A DNA stretch of 64,000 bases from contig NZ_CP019607.1 of assembly GCF_001998865.1 (NCBI RefSeq), positions 2,914,001 to 2,978,000 on the forward strand, read 5' to 3'. This DNA comes from Tessaracoccus flavescens. Its GTDB lineage: Bacteria; Actinomycetota; Actinomycetes; Propionibacteriales; Propionibacteriaceae. Each line of letters begins with the position of its first letter. The stretch's first letter is position 1. Shown piece by piece: positions 47,659-55,979 of the stretch. Below the pieces are notes generated by a model, which was given only the letters and a program-made list of their open reading frames with translations, was not told the origin of the DNA and did no database searches. Both the position numbers and the translations under genes were made by a program.

Positions 47659-49205
47659 CGGCTGCTCCGCTCTGCGTAGTAGTCGGCGCCGCGGACGTAG
47701 CCACCGGCATCAACGGGCTCTGGGATGGGCTGCTTGTCTTGCCCGGTGTCCAGGATCGGTCTGAGGTGGACGTAGCGAGGCGACCTGACCCCTGCGGCCA
47801 GAGCCAGCTGGCAGGCGTCCTCCACCCGGTCGGCGGAGAACCGACGCGACAGCCGCAACACCGCCAACGCCGGGTCCAGGCCCTGCTCATCAATCGCCAC
47901 GGATTCGAAGATCCGGTCGATGACCGTCTGCGCTGCCGGCCCGACCCTGGCCGCCCATTCCCGGACCCGGGCGGCGTCCCAGGGCTGATACTTCTCACCG
48001 GTGGGAAGGTCGGCCTCGGCTGTGCGCCAGCCCCCGGCGGATCCCTCCGGCAGCAGCAGGTGGCTGCTCAACCGCTGAGACCCGGCGAAGACTTCCAAGA
48101 CCCGGTCAGTGATCCGCAGGTCGACCTTAGATCCAATGTGGAGATAAGGCACCGAGTAGTGGTTCTTCTCCCAGACCACGTGCCCGCTGCGTCCGACGCG
48201 GCGCCCATAGGCCCAGCGGCTGATCTCGTAGGCGACCTGGGGCAACGGTCGCAGCAGCGGCTGCTCCTCAATCGTGAACACACTCGCCCGTGAGCCGGGA
48301 CGCTTCTGGAACGGCTCAGCGTTGTAAGCCTCGACCCGGCCCTCGATCGCGGCGGCCAGTTCGGGCAGCGACGTGAACACCTCGTCCCTGAGGGCAGCGA
48401 TCACCCAGGTCGCAACATGAGCCACGGTGTTCTCGACCGAGGCCTTGTCCTTGGGTTTCCTCACCCGTCCGGGCAGCACCGCCGCCGAGTAGTGCGCAGC
48501 CATCTCCCGATACGAGTCGTTCAACACGACCTCACCCTCCCGGGGATGCTTCACCACCCCGGTCTTCAAGTTGTCCGGCACGATCCTGGGCACCGACCCG
48601 CTGAAGGCGGTGAACATGGCCACGTGTGCCCGCAGCCACGTGTCCTGCTTCATGTCCAAGGCGGGATAGACGAACGCGAACCGGCTGAACGGCAAACACG
48701 CCACGAACAGATAGACCTTCGAAACCTCCCCGGTGGCCGGGTTCGTCAGTTCCATCGTCGGCCCGGACCAGTCGACCTCGACGCTCTGCCCGGCCTTGTG
48801 ACCCACCCTCGAAGCCGCACCGGTGACCAGGACGTGGCGCTGGTAGGTCTTGCAGAACCGGTCATAGCCCATCGCCGGCACCCGCTCCGCGGCGCACGAG
48901 TCGGCGTATTCGCCGTGGAGCAGTTTCAGCGTGACCCCGACCCTGGCCATCTCCCTGTGGACCTGGTCCCAGTCCGGGGAAGCGAACACCGTCTCATGCT
49001 CACCCCGCCCCGGGAACAACAGGCGATAGACCTCGTCGTTGCTGCGCTGGGAGACGTCGTCCCACGACACCCCCGCGGTGTCGGCGGCCTCGAACACCGC
49101 CATCACGGACTTGCGCGACATCTGCTGCGACGCGGCAATCGCCCGCCCCGACAAGCCCTCGGCGCGAAGCCGCAACACCAGCTTCGCCCTGATCTTTCGT
49201 ACCAT
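47655..49205 (-). CDS. istA: IS21-family transposase IstA
   Basis: A 516-residue transposase. N-terminal helix-turn-helix (VLRLRAEGLSGRAIAASQQ) is followed by an rve integrase core: VEVDWSGPTMEL supplies the first aspartate, IVPDNLKTGVV the second and KDKASVENTVAHV the glutamate. A C-terminal Mu-type beta-barrel follows (NHYSVPYLHIGSKVDLRI). ATG 49205 has RBS AAGGAGATTC. Intact and coupled to istB. Confidence 0.93.
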   Translation of the reverse strand: MVRKIRAKLVLRLRAEGLSGRAIAASQQMSRKSVMAVFEAADTAGVSWDDVSQRSNDEVYRLLFPGRGEHETVFASPDWDQVHREMARVGVTLKLLHGEYADSCAAERVPAMGYDRFCKTYQRHVLVTGAASRVGHKAGQSVEVDWSGPTMELTNPATGEVSKVYLFVACLPFSRFAFVYPALDMKQDTWLRAHVAMFTAFSGSVPRIVPDNLKTGVVKHPREGEVVLNDSYREMAAHYSAAVLPGRVRKPKDKASVENTVAHVATWVIAALRDEVFTSLPELAAAIEGRVEAYNAEPFQKRPGSRASVFTIEEQPLLRPLPQVAYEISRWAYGRRVGRSGHVVWEKNHYSVPYLHIGSKVDLRITDRVLEVFAGSQRLSSHLLLPEGSAGGWRTAEADLPTGEKYQPWDAARVREWAARVGPAAQTVIDRIFESVAIDEQGLDPALAVLRLSRRFSADRVEDACQLALAAGVRSPRYVHLRPILDTGQDKQPIPEPVDAGGYVRGADYYAERSSR

Positions 49206-49746
49206 CGAAGAATCTCCTTCCGCCGCGTGCCCTATACACACGGCGGAAGGAGCCTAGAATCCAGCGGCCCCCAACCACACCACTGCCGGCCCCCAACGAG
49301 ACGATCACCACCGCCAGCCAGTGGCCCCCAAACACACGATCAACGGCCCCCAGCAGCGCTGATATTCATCCAGCCGGTGATCTCGACCACGTGGTCGAGG
49401 ATCTGGGACTTGCCCTTCTTCGGGGCCGCGGCATAGGCCTTGGCGTACTTCTTCGTGATCTCGACTCGGGCTGCCATCGACAGCTTCTCTCCAACCTCCA
49501 CACCCCATCGTGGCCGGTCACTGTTTCCCGGGGAAAAGTATGTGAGGTACGGCCCCTTCGTTCGCGGGGACTATGTATGAGTGTCGTCGCCTGATTTCCC
49601 CGGCCCGCGCGGAGATGCAATAATTGTCAGTCGTTGCCCACTCCGGGCGACCCCATCACGCACGGCTCCTGCCACGGGGGGAAAGTCTGTGTGTGTCCGG
49701 GCCAGAACAACCCGCGGTGACCTGTGGCACTGACGGAAGGCACATC

Positions 49747-50097
49747 ATGACCAACAAGCTGATCCTGGACATCGACCAGGCGTCGCTGCGCGACGACATC
49801 CCCGAGTTCCGCGCCGGCGACAACGTTCGCGTGCACGTGCGCGTCATCGAGGGCAACCGCTCCCGTGTCCAGGTGTTCGCAGGCGTCGTCATCGCCCGCA
49901 ACGCCGGTGGCATCCAGGAGGCGTTCACCGTCCGCAAGGTGAGCTTCGGCGTCGGCGTCGAGCGCACCTTCCCGCTGCACTCTCCGATCATCGAGAAGAT
50001 CGAGGTCGAGCGCCGCGGTGACGTCCGTCGCGCCAAGCTGTACTACCTCCGCGGCCTCCGCGGCAAGGCAGCCAGGATCAAGGAGAAGCGCGTCTGA
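49747..50097 (+). CDS. rplS: 50S ribosomal protein L19
   Basis: A 116-residue L19 located at the 30S-50S interface. It contains [43 protein letters not shown] and [23 protein letters not shown] 49747 with RBS GGAAGG. Normally it follows trmD; here the insertion sequence ends 157 bases upstream, so its transcription must start in the intervening region or within the element. An efficient terminator follows. Confidence 0.96.
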   Translation: MTNKLILDIDQASLRDDIPEFRAGDNVRVHVRVIEGNRSRVQVFAGVVIARNAGGIQEAFTVRKVSFGVGVERTFPLHSPIIEKIEVERRGDVRRAKLYYLRGLRGKAARIKEKRV

Positions 50098-50111
50098 TCC
50101 GCGTCAGCTTC

Positions 50112-50155
50112 GCAGAACCGCCGGTCGACTTCGGTCGACCGGCGGTTCTGCATTT
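50112..50155 (+). terminator. Rho-independent terminator after rplS
   Basis: GCAGAACCGCCGGTCGAC pairs perfectly with its complement (18 pairs) around a TTCG tetraloop, followed by ATTTC. Confidence 0.85.
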
Positions 50156-50220
50156 CAGCGGCGCTGGGAGCCGCCGCTATATCCTCAAGGCGCAGGATCC
50201 CCACCAGAGGGAGCGAGCTG

Positions 50221-50985
50221 GTGGCTCACAGCGGGCACGACGCTCACGCTCCAGCCGACGCGCCGAGGCCGGGAGCCGGACACCGCGCGCTGCGGTGGCT
50301 GATCGAGGCAGCGGTGATCCTTGTCGGGGCGGTCGTGATCGCGACTCTGCTGCGTACCTTCGTCGCGCAGAATGTTCGTCATCCCCTCGACGTCCATGGA
50401 GAACACGCTGCAGGTACACGACCGGATCCTCGTGGCGAAGTTCGGGGGCTTCCAGCGCGGTGACGTCGTCGTCTTCGAGGACCCGGGCACTGGCTGGGTG
50501 CAGCCGAACCCAACACCGACGGCCTCGCGAGGGCGCTCGAGTTCGTCGGCGTGCTTCCCGACTCGGGCACAGGACACCTCGTCAAGCGCGCAGTCGGCAT
50601 GCCAGGCGACCACGTCCGGCTCAACGAGCAGGCACTGATCGAGGTCAACGGGGCCGCGCTGGACGAGGCCGACTACCTCTACGCGCGCGACGGCGTCCAG
50701 GTGGCACCCGCGACGGTGCCGTTCGACATCGTCGTGCCACAGGGCCACATCTTCGTGATGGGGACCACCGCAACAACTCCGAGGACTCGCTGCCGTCTCG
50801 CCAACGGGGACGGCAGCATCGCCCTCGTCCCCGTCGACAAGGTGGTCGGCGCCGCGGTCGCCATCGTCTCCCCGCTGGAGAGGCTCTCCACGTTCAGCGT
50901 GCCCGACTCGTTCGACGACGTGCCCGACGCCGACGCGCCGCCGCCGGAGAGGGCGGAACTGATCCACGTCGAGCCGGGCTGCTGA
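50221..50985 (+). pseudogene. lepB: Frameshifted signal peptidase I gene
   Basis: A tandem relative of the intact lepB at 51102. All parts are recognisable but in several frames: RALRWLIEAAVILVGAVVIATLLRTFVAQ in one; FVIPSTSMENTLQVHDRILV with the catalytic serine in a second; and LVKRAVGMPGDHVRL with the catalytic lysine in a third. One extra A at ~50372 (CAGAATG versus CAGATG in the intact copy) makes the first shift. Further deletions near 50495-50520 and 50760-50800 destroy the next stretch and the GDHRN motif. At least three lesions, so a true pseudogene is more likely than sequencing error. Confidence 0.82.
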
Positions 50986-51101
50986 CCCCTGCGGCGCGGG
51001 CTCCGACGGCGACCGCCTGCCGCACGGCGGTTCGGCGAGGCTGACCCGAACGCGGCGGCGGTATGCTCGCTATGCACCCAGCCACTCGCGAAGGACATTC
51101 T

Positions 51102-51881
51102 GTGGAAGCCACTACTCACGACGAAGCGGACGCCCCCACCGAGGAGCCGAAGCCGAGCGCAGGCCGTCGCGCCCTCGGATGGCTCACAGAGGGGGTCCTC
51201 ATCCTCGTCGGGGCGATCATCATCGCGACGCTGCTTCGCACCTTCGTCGGCCAGATGTTCGTCATCCCCTCGACGTCCATGGAGAACACCCTCCAGGTCA
51301 ACGACCGCGTGCTGGTGGCGAAGTTCGGTGGCTTCCAGCGCGGCGACGTGGTGGTGTTCGAGGACCCGGGCAACTGGCTGGCTCCGAGCCCGCCGGTGAC
51401 CAACAAGTTCCAGATCGCGCTCGAGTTCATCGGCGTGCTGCCGAACTCCGGGACGGAGCACCTGATCAAGCGCGTCATCGGCATGCCGGGCGACCACGTC
51501 CGGCTCGATGACGAGGGGCGGATCGAGGTCAACGGTGTTCAGCTCGAGGAGAGCGCCTACCTCTTCGCCGAGGACGGCATCCAGGTCGCTCCCGCGACCG
51601 TGCCGTTCGACATCGTCGTCCCGAAGGACCGGATCTTCGTGATGGGAGATCACCGCAACGCCTCGAACGACTCGCGCTGCCGGCTCGGCAACGTGGGCCG
51701 CAACCCGGGCGAGGACGCCTTCGTCCCGGTCGACAAGGTGGTAGGTGCCGCAGTGGCGATCGTCTCGCCGCTCGACCGACTCTCCACCTTCACCGTCCCC
51801 CCGACGTTCAAGGACGTCCCGGAGCCGACCGAGCCCGCCCCCGACAAGCCCGACCTGATCCATGTGGAGTCCGGCTGCTGA
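51102..51881 (+). CDS. lepB: Signal peptidase I
   Basis: A 259-residue membrane-anchored serine protease that cleaves Sec and Tat signal peptides. One N-terminal helix (GVLILVGAIIIATLLRTFVG) precedes the catalytic domain: S59 in IPSTSMENT and K123 in IKRVIGMPGDHVRL form the Ser-Lys dyad, and GDHRNASNDSR (182-192) is box E. GTG 51102 is set by AAGGA with six-base spacing; an upstream ATG at 51063 in frame lacks an RBS. The stop overlaps the rnhB ATG by one base. Confidence 0.94.
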   Translation: MEATTHDEADAPTEEPKPSAGRRALGWLTEGVLILVGAIIIATLLRTFVGQMFVIPSTSMENTLQVNDRVLVAKFGGFQRGDVVVFEDPGNWLAPSPPVTNKFQIALEFIGVLPNSGTEHLIKRVIGMPGDHVRLDDEGRIEVNGVQLEESAYLFAEDGIQVAPATVPFDIVVPKDRIFVMGDHRNASNDSRCRLGNVGRNPGEDAFVPVDKVVGAAVAIVSPLDRLSTFTVPPTFKDVPEPTEPAPDKPDLIHVESGC

Positions 51882-52522
51882 TGATCCGTCTTGGCCGCGG
51901 CGCCTACAGTTACGAACGGGCGCTCTTCCGAGCCGGTCTCGGCCCCGTAGCGGGGGCCGATGAGGCCGGTCGCGGGGCCTGCGCAGGCCCGCTCGTCGCC
52001 GCGGCCGCGATCCTCGACCCGAACCGACCCATCCCCGGTCTCGACGACTCGAAGGCCCTCACGCCTGCGGCGCGGGAACGCATGTACGAGGTGATCCAGA
52101 AGCGGGCCGTCGCCGTCGCCGTGGCGATCGTCGACCCTGAGGAGTGCGACGAACTTGGCATGCACCAGGCCGACCTGCACGGGCTGCGCAGGGCGGTGGG
52201 TCGGCTCGACGTGCCTGCCAACTTCGTGATCACAGACGGTTTCCCCGTCGACGGGCTCGGCGTGCCCGGGGTGGCGATGTGGAAGGGCGACAAGGTCAGC
52301 GCCTGCGTGAGCGCGGCGTCGATCGTGGCGAAGGTGACAAGGGACCAGATCATGACCGGGTATCACGACACCTACCCCGACTACCGCTTCGACATTCACA
52401 AGGGGTACTGCACGTCGGTGCACCAGGCCGCGCTCGACGCCGTCGGCCCGTCACCGATCCACCGCTGGTGCTTCGACAATGTCGCCCGCCTCGCCCCGGC
52501 AGGCCGTTCGTCACTGGGATAG
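51881..52522 (+). CDS. rnhB: Ribonuclease HII
   Basis: A 213-residue RNase HII that nicks RNA in DNA-RNA hybrids, including single ribonucleotides. The active site begins VAGADEAGRGACAGPLVAAA (D27, E28), then LDDSKALT and VITDGFPVDG with the third acidic residue; the C-terminus has HKGYCTSVHQAAL. TGATG overlap with lepB. Confidence 0.95.
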   Translation: MIRLGRGAYSYERALFRAGLGPVAGADEAGRGACAGPLVAAAAILDPNRPIPGLDDSKALTPAARERMYEVIQKRAVAVAVAIVDPEECDELGMHQADLHGLRRAVGRLDVPANFVITDGFPVDGLGVPGVAMWKGDKVSACVSAASIVAKVTRDQIMTGYHDTYPDYRFDIHKGYCTSVHQAALDAVGPSPIHRWCFDNVARLAPAGRSSLG

Positions 52523-52525
52523 AGT
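52520..52525 (+). promoter_or_regulatory. Candidate -10 box (TAGAGT) for the DUF2469 gene
   Basis: TAGAGT spans the rnhB stop codon and ends nine bases before ATG 52535. No RBS lies between, so the transcript would be near-leaderless. Confidence 0.4.
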
Positions 52526-52534
52526 TGGCTCACC

Positions 52535-52855
52535 ATGAGCGCCGATGACCTTGAACAGTACGAGAGCAAGCTCGAACTCGACCTGTACCGCGAGTACAAG
52601 GACGTGGTCGGGATCTTCACCTACGCGGTGGAGACGGAGCGACGCTTCTACCTCTGCAACGCGGTGGACCTCAAGGTGCGCACCGAGGGAGGCGACGTCT
52701 ACTACGAGGTCTCGATGGGCGACGCCTGGGTGTGGGACATGTACCGACCGGCCCGCTTCGTGAAGTCGGCGAAGGTGCTGACCTTCCGTGACGTCTCCAT
52801 CGAGGAGATCGTGCACTCCGACCTCGAGGTCCCCGAGGGCGACGCCCGCGCCTGA
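52535..52855 (+). CDS. DUF2469 family protein
   Basis: A 106-residue DUF2469 protein, highly conserved across actinobacteria next to rnhB. It begins MSADDLEQYESKLELDLYREY and contains DVVGIFTYAVETERRFYLCN. No biochemical role is established. Acidic overall, no membrane segment. Confidence 0.9.
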   Translation: MSADDLEQYESKLELDLYREYKDVVGIFTYAVETERRFYLCNAVDLKVRTEGGDVYYEVSMGDAWVWDMYRPARFVKSAKVLTFRDVSIEEIVHSDLEVPEGDARA

Positions 52856-52944
52856 TGCTCTCCAGCATCGGCCGGAAACTCGGCCTGTGGATAGTGCAAA
52901 ACCGGTGACGCTCCGCCTGATCGTGAGGGTGGAGGTGGTCACCC

Positions 52945-53316
52945 ATGACCGATCGACGCCACGATTTCGGGCGAAGGGGAGAACAGCGCGCGGAGGAATA
53001 TCTCCGCTCGCTCGGCTGGCAGATACTCGAGCGCAACTGGCGCTGCCGGGAGGGCGAGGTCGACATCGTCGCCCGCGATCCCCAGGCAGACGCCCTCGTC
53101 GTGGTGGAGGTCAAGTCGCGCTCCGGCACCGGGTACGGCACCCCGCTCGAGGCCATCACCTACCGGAAGGTGATGCGGCTGCGCCAACTCGCGGCCATCT
53201 ATGCCCGCGGCAGCCGGGTGCGCACCAGGCGGCTCCGGGTCGACGCGATAGGCCTCGTGTGGCCCCGTGGCGGTGACTGCGAACTGATCCACGCCCGCGG
53301 GATCGAGGAACTGTGA
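52945..53316 (+). CDS. yraN: YraN/UPF0102 family nuclease-like protein
   Basis: A 123-residue protein with a restriction-endonuclease-like fold. Recognisable: RRGEQRAEEYLRSLGW, CREGEVDIVARD and LVVVEVKSRSG, giving the D...E.K active-site order. Related proteins (NucS-unrelated) are suspected Holliday-junction resolvase-like enzymes; activity unproven. RBS GTGGAGGTGG. Its stop overlaps the comM GTG. Confidence 0.9.
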   Translation: MTDRRHDFGRRGEQRAEEYLRSLGWQILERNWRCREGEVDIVARDPQADALVVVEVKSRSGTGYGTPLEAITYRKVMRLRQLAAIYARGSRVRTRRLRVDAIGLVWPRGGDCELIHARGIEEL

Positions 53317-54848
53317 GAGGCTCGGCCTGGTCGGTCGCGCTCACCGGCATCGAGGGGGCGGTGATCGAGGTGGAGGCCGCCAAGGGCGGTGGCCTTCCGC
53401 GCACCCAGCTGGTCGGCCTGCCCGACACCGCGCTCCGGGAGGCGAAGGAGCGGGTCAAGGCGGCCGTGACCGCCTTCGAACTGCCGTGGCCGCCGCAGCT
53501 GATCACCATCAATCTCTCTCCGGCGAGCCTGCCGAAGACCGGTTCGCACTTCGACGTGGCGATCGCCGTCGCGGCGATCCTCGCCGAGAGCCGATGGTCG
53601 ATGCCGCTGGTGGCCAGCACCATCTTGTTCGGTGAGCTGAGCCTCGATGGCCGGATCAGGAACGTGCGCGGCGTGCTCCCCGCCATGCTGGCCGCGGCGA
53701 AGGCGGGCTTCGAGCACGCGATCGTGCCGAGTGCGCAGGTCGAGGAGGCAGCCCTCGTGCCCGGCTTGACGGTATGGGGAGCCGGGCGGCTGACGGAGGT
53801 GGTCCAGATCCTGCGGGGCCGGCCTGTCGACTCGCCGAGCGAGTCGGCCCCCAGCGCGTCGCTCCCGCCGGTCGAGGCGTCGGCCATCCCACCCGACCTC
53901 GCCGATGTCGTCGGCCACGAGGACGGCAAGTTCGCGCTCGAGGTTGCCGCGGCCGGGCGGCATCATCTGTACCTGCACGGAGCGCCGGGGGTTGGAAAGA
54001 CGATGCTGGCCTCGCGCCTCACCTCGCTGCTGCCCGATCTCACCCAGGACGAGTCGCTGGAGGTCTCCGCCATCCACTCCCTTGCCGGGCATCAGCTCAC
54101 CGGGCTGCTGTCGCGGCCGCCGTACGCCGATCCGCACCACTCGGTGACACCGGCCGCGCTGCTCGGCGGTGGGTCAGGCGAACTCAAACCAGGCGCCATC
54201 TCCATCGCGCACAGGGGCGTGCTCTTCCTCGACGAGTGCCCCGACTTCGGCCCGAAGCTCGACGCGCTGCGCACCCCGCTGGAGAACGGCAGCATCATCA
54301 TCTCAAGGGCCCGCGCGACGGCCCTGTTCCCGGCCAGGTTCCAGCTCATCCTCGCAGCCAACCCGTGTCCCTGCGGCAACCATGGAGTGGCCGGGCTGGA
54401 GTGCACCTGCGACAGCGTGAAGGTGCGCAGGTACCAGGAACGGATCAGCGGGCCGATCCTCGATCGGATCGACATCCGGCACCAGATGGTCAGCACGAAG
54501 CGGGTCCTGCTCGATGTGGCTGCCTCGCCTCCTGAACCCAGCTCCGTCGTTGCGGAGAGGGTGGCCGAGGCGCGTCAGCGGCAGGCGCGGAGGTTGGCGG
54601 ACACGCCCTGGTCGACCAACGGCGAAGTGGCAGGCCCTTACCTGCGCAAGGAACTACCTCTGCCCGAGGATCTCGGCTCGCTGAACTCGGCGCTCGATCG
54701 TGGGGCGCTCAGCCTGCGTGGCGTCGACAAGGTACTCAGGGTGTCGTGGACGCTGGCAGACCTGGCCGGTCATGACCGGATCGGTCCGCGCGAACTGCGC
54801 GCAGCCCTGCGCCTGCGTCAGGGCGAGCAGTTGAGGGCCGTCTCGTGA
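53313..54848 (+). CDS. comM: ComM/YifB Mg-chelatase-like AAA+ protein
   Basis: A 511-residue AAA+ ATPase homologous to ComM, a branch-migration helicase that supports natural transformation. N-terminal ChlI-like domain (LVGLPDTALREAKERVKAAV), Walker A GAPGVGKTML (~residue 226), LFLDECPDFGPK as the Walker B region, NPCPCGNHG, and a C-terminal Mg-chelatase domain. Next to dprA, a transformation DNA-loading protein; order yraN-comM-dprA is common. Overlaps both neighbours by four bases. Confidence 0.93.
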   Translation: MRGSAWSVALTGIEGAVIEVEAAKGGGLPRTQLVGLPDTALREAKERVKAAVTAFELPWPPQLITINLSPASLPKTGSHFDVAIAVAAILAESRWSMPLVASTILFGELSLDGRIRNVRGVLPAMLAAAKAGFEHAIVPSAQVEEAALVPGLTVWGAGRLTEVVQILRGRPVDSPSESAPSASLPPVEASAIPPDLADVVGHEDGKFALEVAAAGRHHLYLHGAPGVGKTMLASRLTSLLPDLTQDESLEVSAIHSLAGHQLTGLLSRPPYADPHHSVTPAALLGGGSGELKPGAISIAHRGVLFLDECPDFGPKLDALRTPLENGSIIISRARATALFPARFQLILAANPCPCGNHGVAGLECTCDSVKVRRYQERISGPILDRIDIRHQMVSTKRVLLDVAASPPEPSSVVAERVAEARQRQARRLADTPWSTNGEVAGPYLRKELPLPEDLGSLNSALDRGALSLRGVDKVLRVSWTLADLAGHDRIGPRELRAALRLRQGEQLRAVS

Positions 54849-55948
54849 TCGACGAGCGGAGAGCACGGATGGCGCTCTGTGCCCTCGAACCGTTGGGTAC
54901 CCCCGCGTTCGCCCGGGCGTTGGCCAGGTTCGGCGCGGCGGAGTTGTGGGAGGGGTTCCGTGCCAGGGCTGATGAGTCAGCGTGGGGGAGGAGGGCGCAG
55001 GCGATCGACGTGGCCGAACTCGAGCGATCCACCGAGGCCTGCGGTGCCAGGTTCATCATTCCGGGCGACGACGAGTGGCCGCTCCAGCTCGAGGACCTGG
55101 GCCAGGTGAGCGTTGCAGGGCAGGCGGGCGAGCCGGTCGGCCTCTGGGTCCGGGGGTTGCCGCTCAGCGGGCTGGCTGGTGGCGTCGCCATCGTCGGTGC
55201 GCGGGCCGCCAGCGCCTACGGGGAGAACGTGACGCTCGAGGTGGCGGCCGACCTCGCATCCGGTGGCCGGGTGGTGATCAGTGGGCTGGCCTTCGGCGTC
55301 GACGCCGCTGCGCACAGGGGAGCGCTGGGGGTGCGTGGCCTCACCGTCGGGGTCGTGGCCAGCGGCGTCGACGACCCGTATCCGGCCGCCAACCGGATCC
55401 TGGCCGAGTCGATGACCCGCTCAGGCGCCGTGGTCTCCGAACTGCCACCTGGGGCGCGTCCCACGCGCTACGCGTTCCTTGCCCGCAACCGGATCATCGC
55501 GGCGCTGTCAGAGGCCGTCGTGGTCACTGAGGCGGCCGCGAGATCCGGGGCCAAGAACACGGCCTCCTGGGCGAGCGCGCTCGGGCGTGCGCTGCTCGCC
55601 GTGCCAGGCCCGGTGACATCGTCGATCTCAGTCACGCCGCACAGGCTCATCCGCGACGGGGCGGCGATCCTGTGCACGTGTGCCGCGGATGTGGAGGAGG
55701 TGCTCGGGCCGCTCGGGTCGGCTGACCAGGGGGATGGTCGGGGAGCGGAGCGACCCCTGGACAGGCTGGCCCCAGATCTGCTGGCCATCCGTGAGGCGGT
55801 CCAGCCGAGAGAGGAGGTGACGGCGGCCCAGCTCGTGGCGCGCACCGGTCAGCGGATGTTCGACGTGCTGGCCAACGCGGGCGAGCTGGTGGAGCAGGGG
55901 TGGCTCGACGAGGTCGACGGAGGGTTCACCCTGCCAGGAAGGAGGTGA
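54845..55948 (+). CDS. dprA: DNA-processing protein DprA
   Basis: A 367-residue DprA, which loads RecA on incoming single strands during transformation. N-terminal helical region, then a Rossmann core with VAIVGARAASAYGENVTLE, GGRVVISGLAFGVDAAAHRGAL, VASGVDDPYPAANR and EAAARSGAKNTASWA. The ~60-residue C-terminal winged-helix-like end is kept (TAAQLVARTGQRMFDVLANAGELVEQG). Overlaps comM. Whether the host is competent cannot be judged. Confidence 0.93.
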   Translation: MIDERRARMALCALEPLGTPAFARALARFGAAELWEGFRARADESAWGRRAQAIDVAELERSTEACGARFIIPGDDEWPLQLEDLGQVSVAGQAGEPVGLWVRGLPLSGLAGGVAIVGARAASAYGENVTLEVAADLASGGRVVISGLAFGVDAAAHRGALGVRGLTVGVVASGVDDPYPAANRILAESMTRSGAVVSELPPGARPTRYAFLARNRIIAALSEAVVVTEAAARSGAKNTASWASALGRALLAVPGPVTSSISVTPHRLIRDGAAILCTCAADVEEVLGPLGSADQGDGRGAERPLDRLAPDLLAIREAVQPREEVTAAQLVARTGQRMFDVLANAGELVEQGWLDEVDGGFTLPGRR

Positions 55949-55979
55949 GGATGAGGGCGGGCTCGCGGTCCGAGGCCGG

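Larger units (their letters stand above)
46797..49368 (-). mobile_element. IS21-family insertion sequence
   Basis: A 2572-bp element bounded by TGAGTATTC / TGAATATC-type inverted tips and flanked by TCCAGC at 46791-46796 and 49369-49374, a 6-bp target duplication. It carries istA and istB. Near both ends the motif TTGGGGGCC recurs several times (for example three to four copies in 49260-49350 on the minus strand, and around 46860-46900), the multiple terminal repeats expected of IS21 relatives. Both genes look intact. Confidence 0.93.
45643..49477 (-). pseudogene. Transposase of copy 2, split by insertion
   Basis: The start (ATG at 49477 to 49375) and the remainder (46796 down to the stop at 45643) of the same 418-residue DDE transposase are separated by the nested element at about codon 35. 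Both parts match copy 1 exactly where read, so the gene was intact until the IS21-family insertion. It cannot make a normal transposase now, although it could still be moved in trans by copy 1. Confidence 0.9.
45569..49589 (-). mobile_element. Insertion sequence copy 2, interrupted by an IS21-family element
   Basis: The same element as 20799-22241, here in two parts (45569-46796 and 49369-49589) because an IS21-family element lies inside it. Flanks CCTGA (45564-45568) and CCTGA (49590-49594) are a clear 5-bp target duplication. Sequence of the shared parts appears identical to copy 1, so both insertions are recent. It separates sdhB from rplS. Confidence 0.92.
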
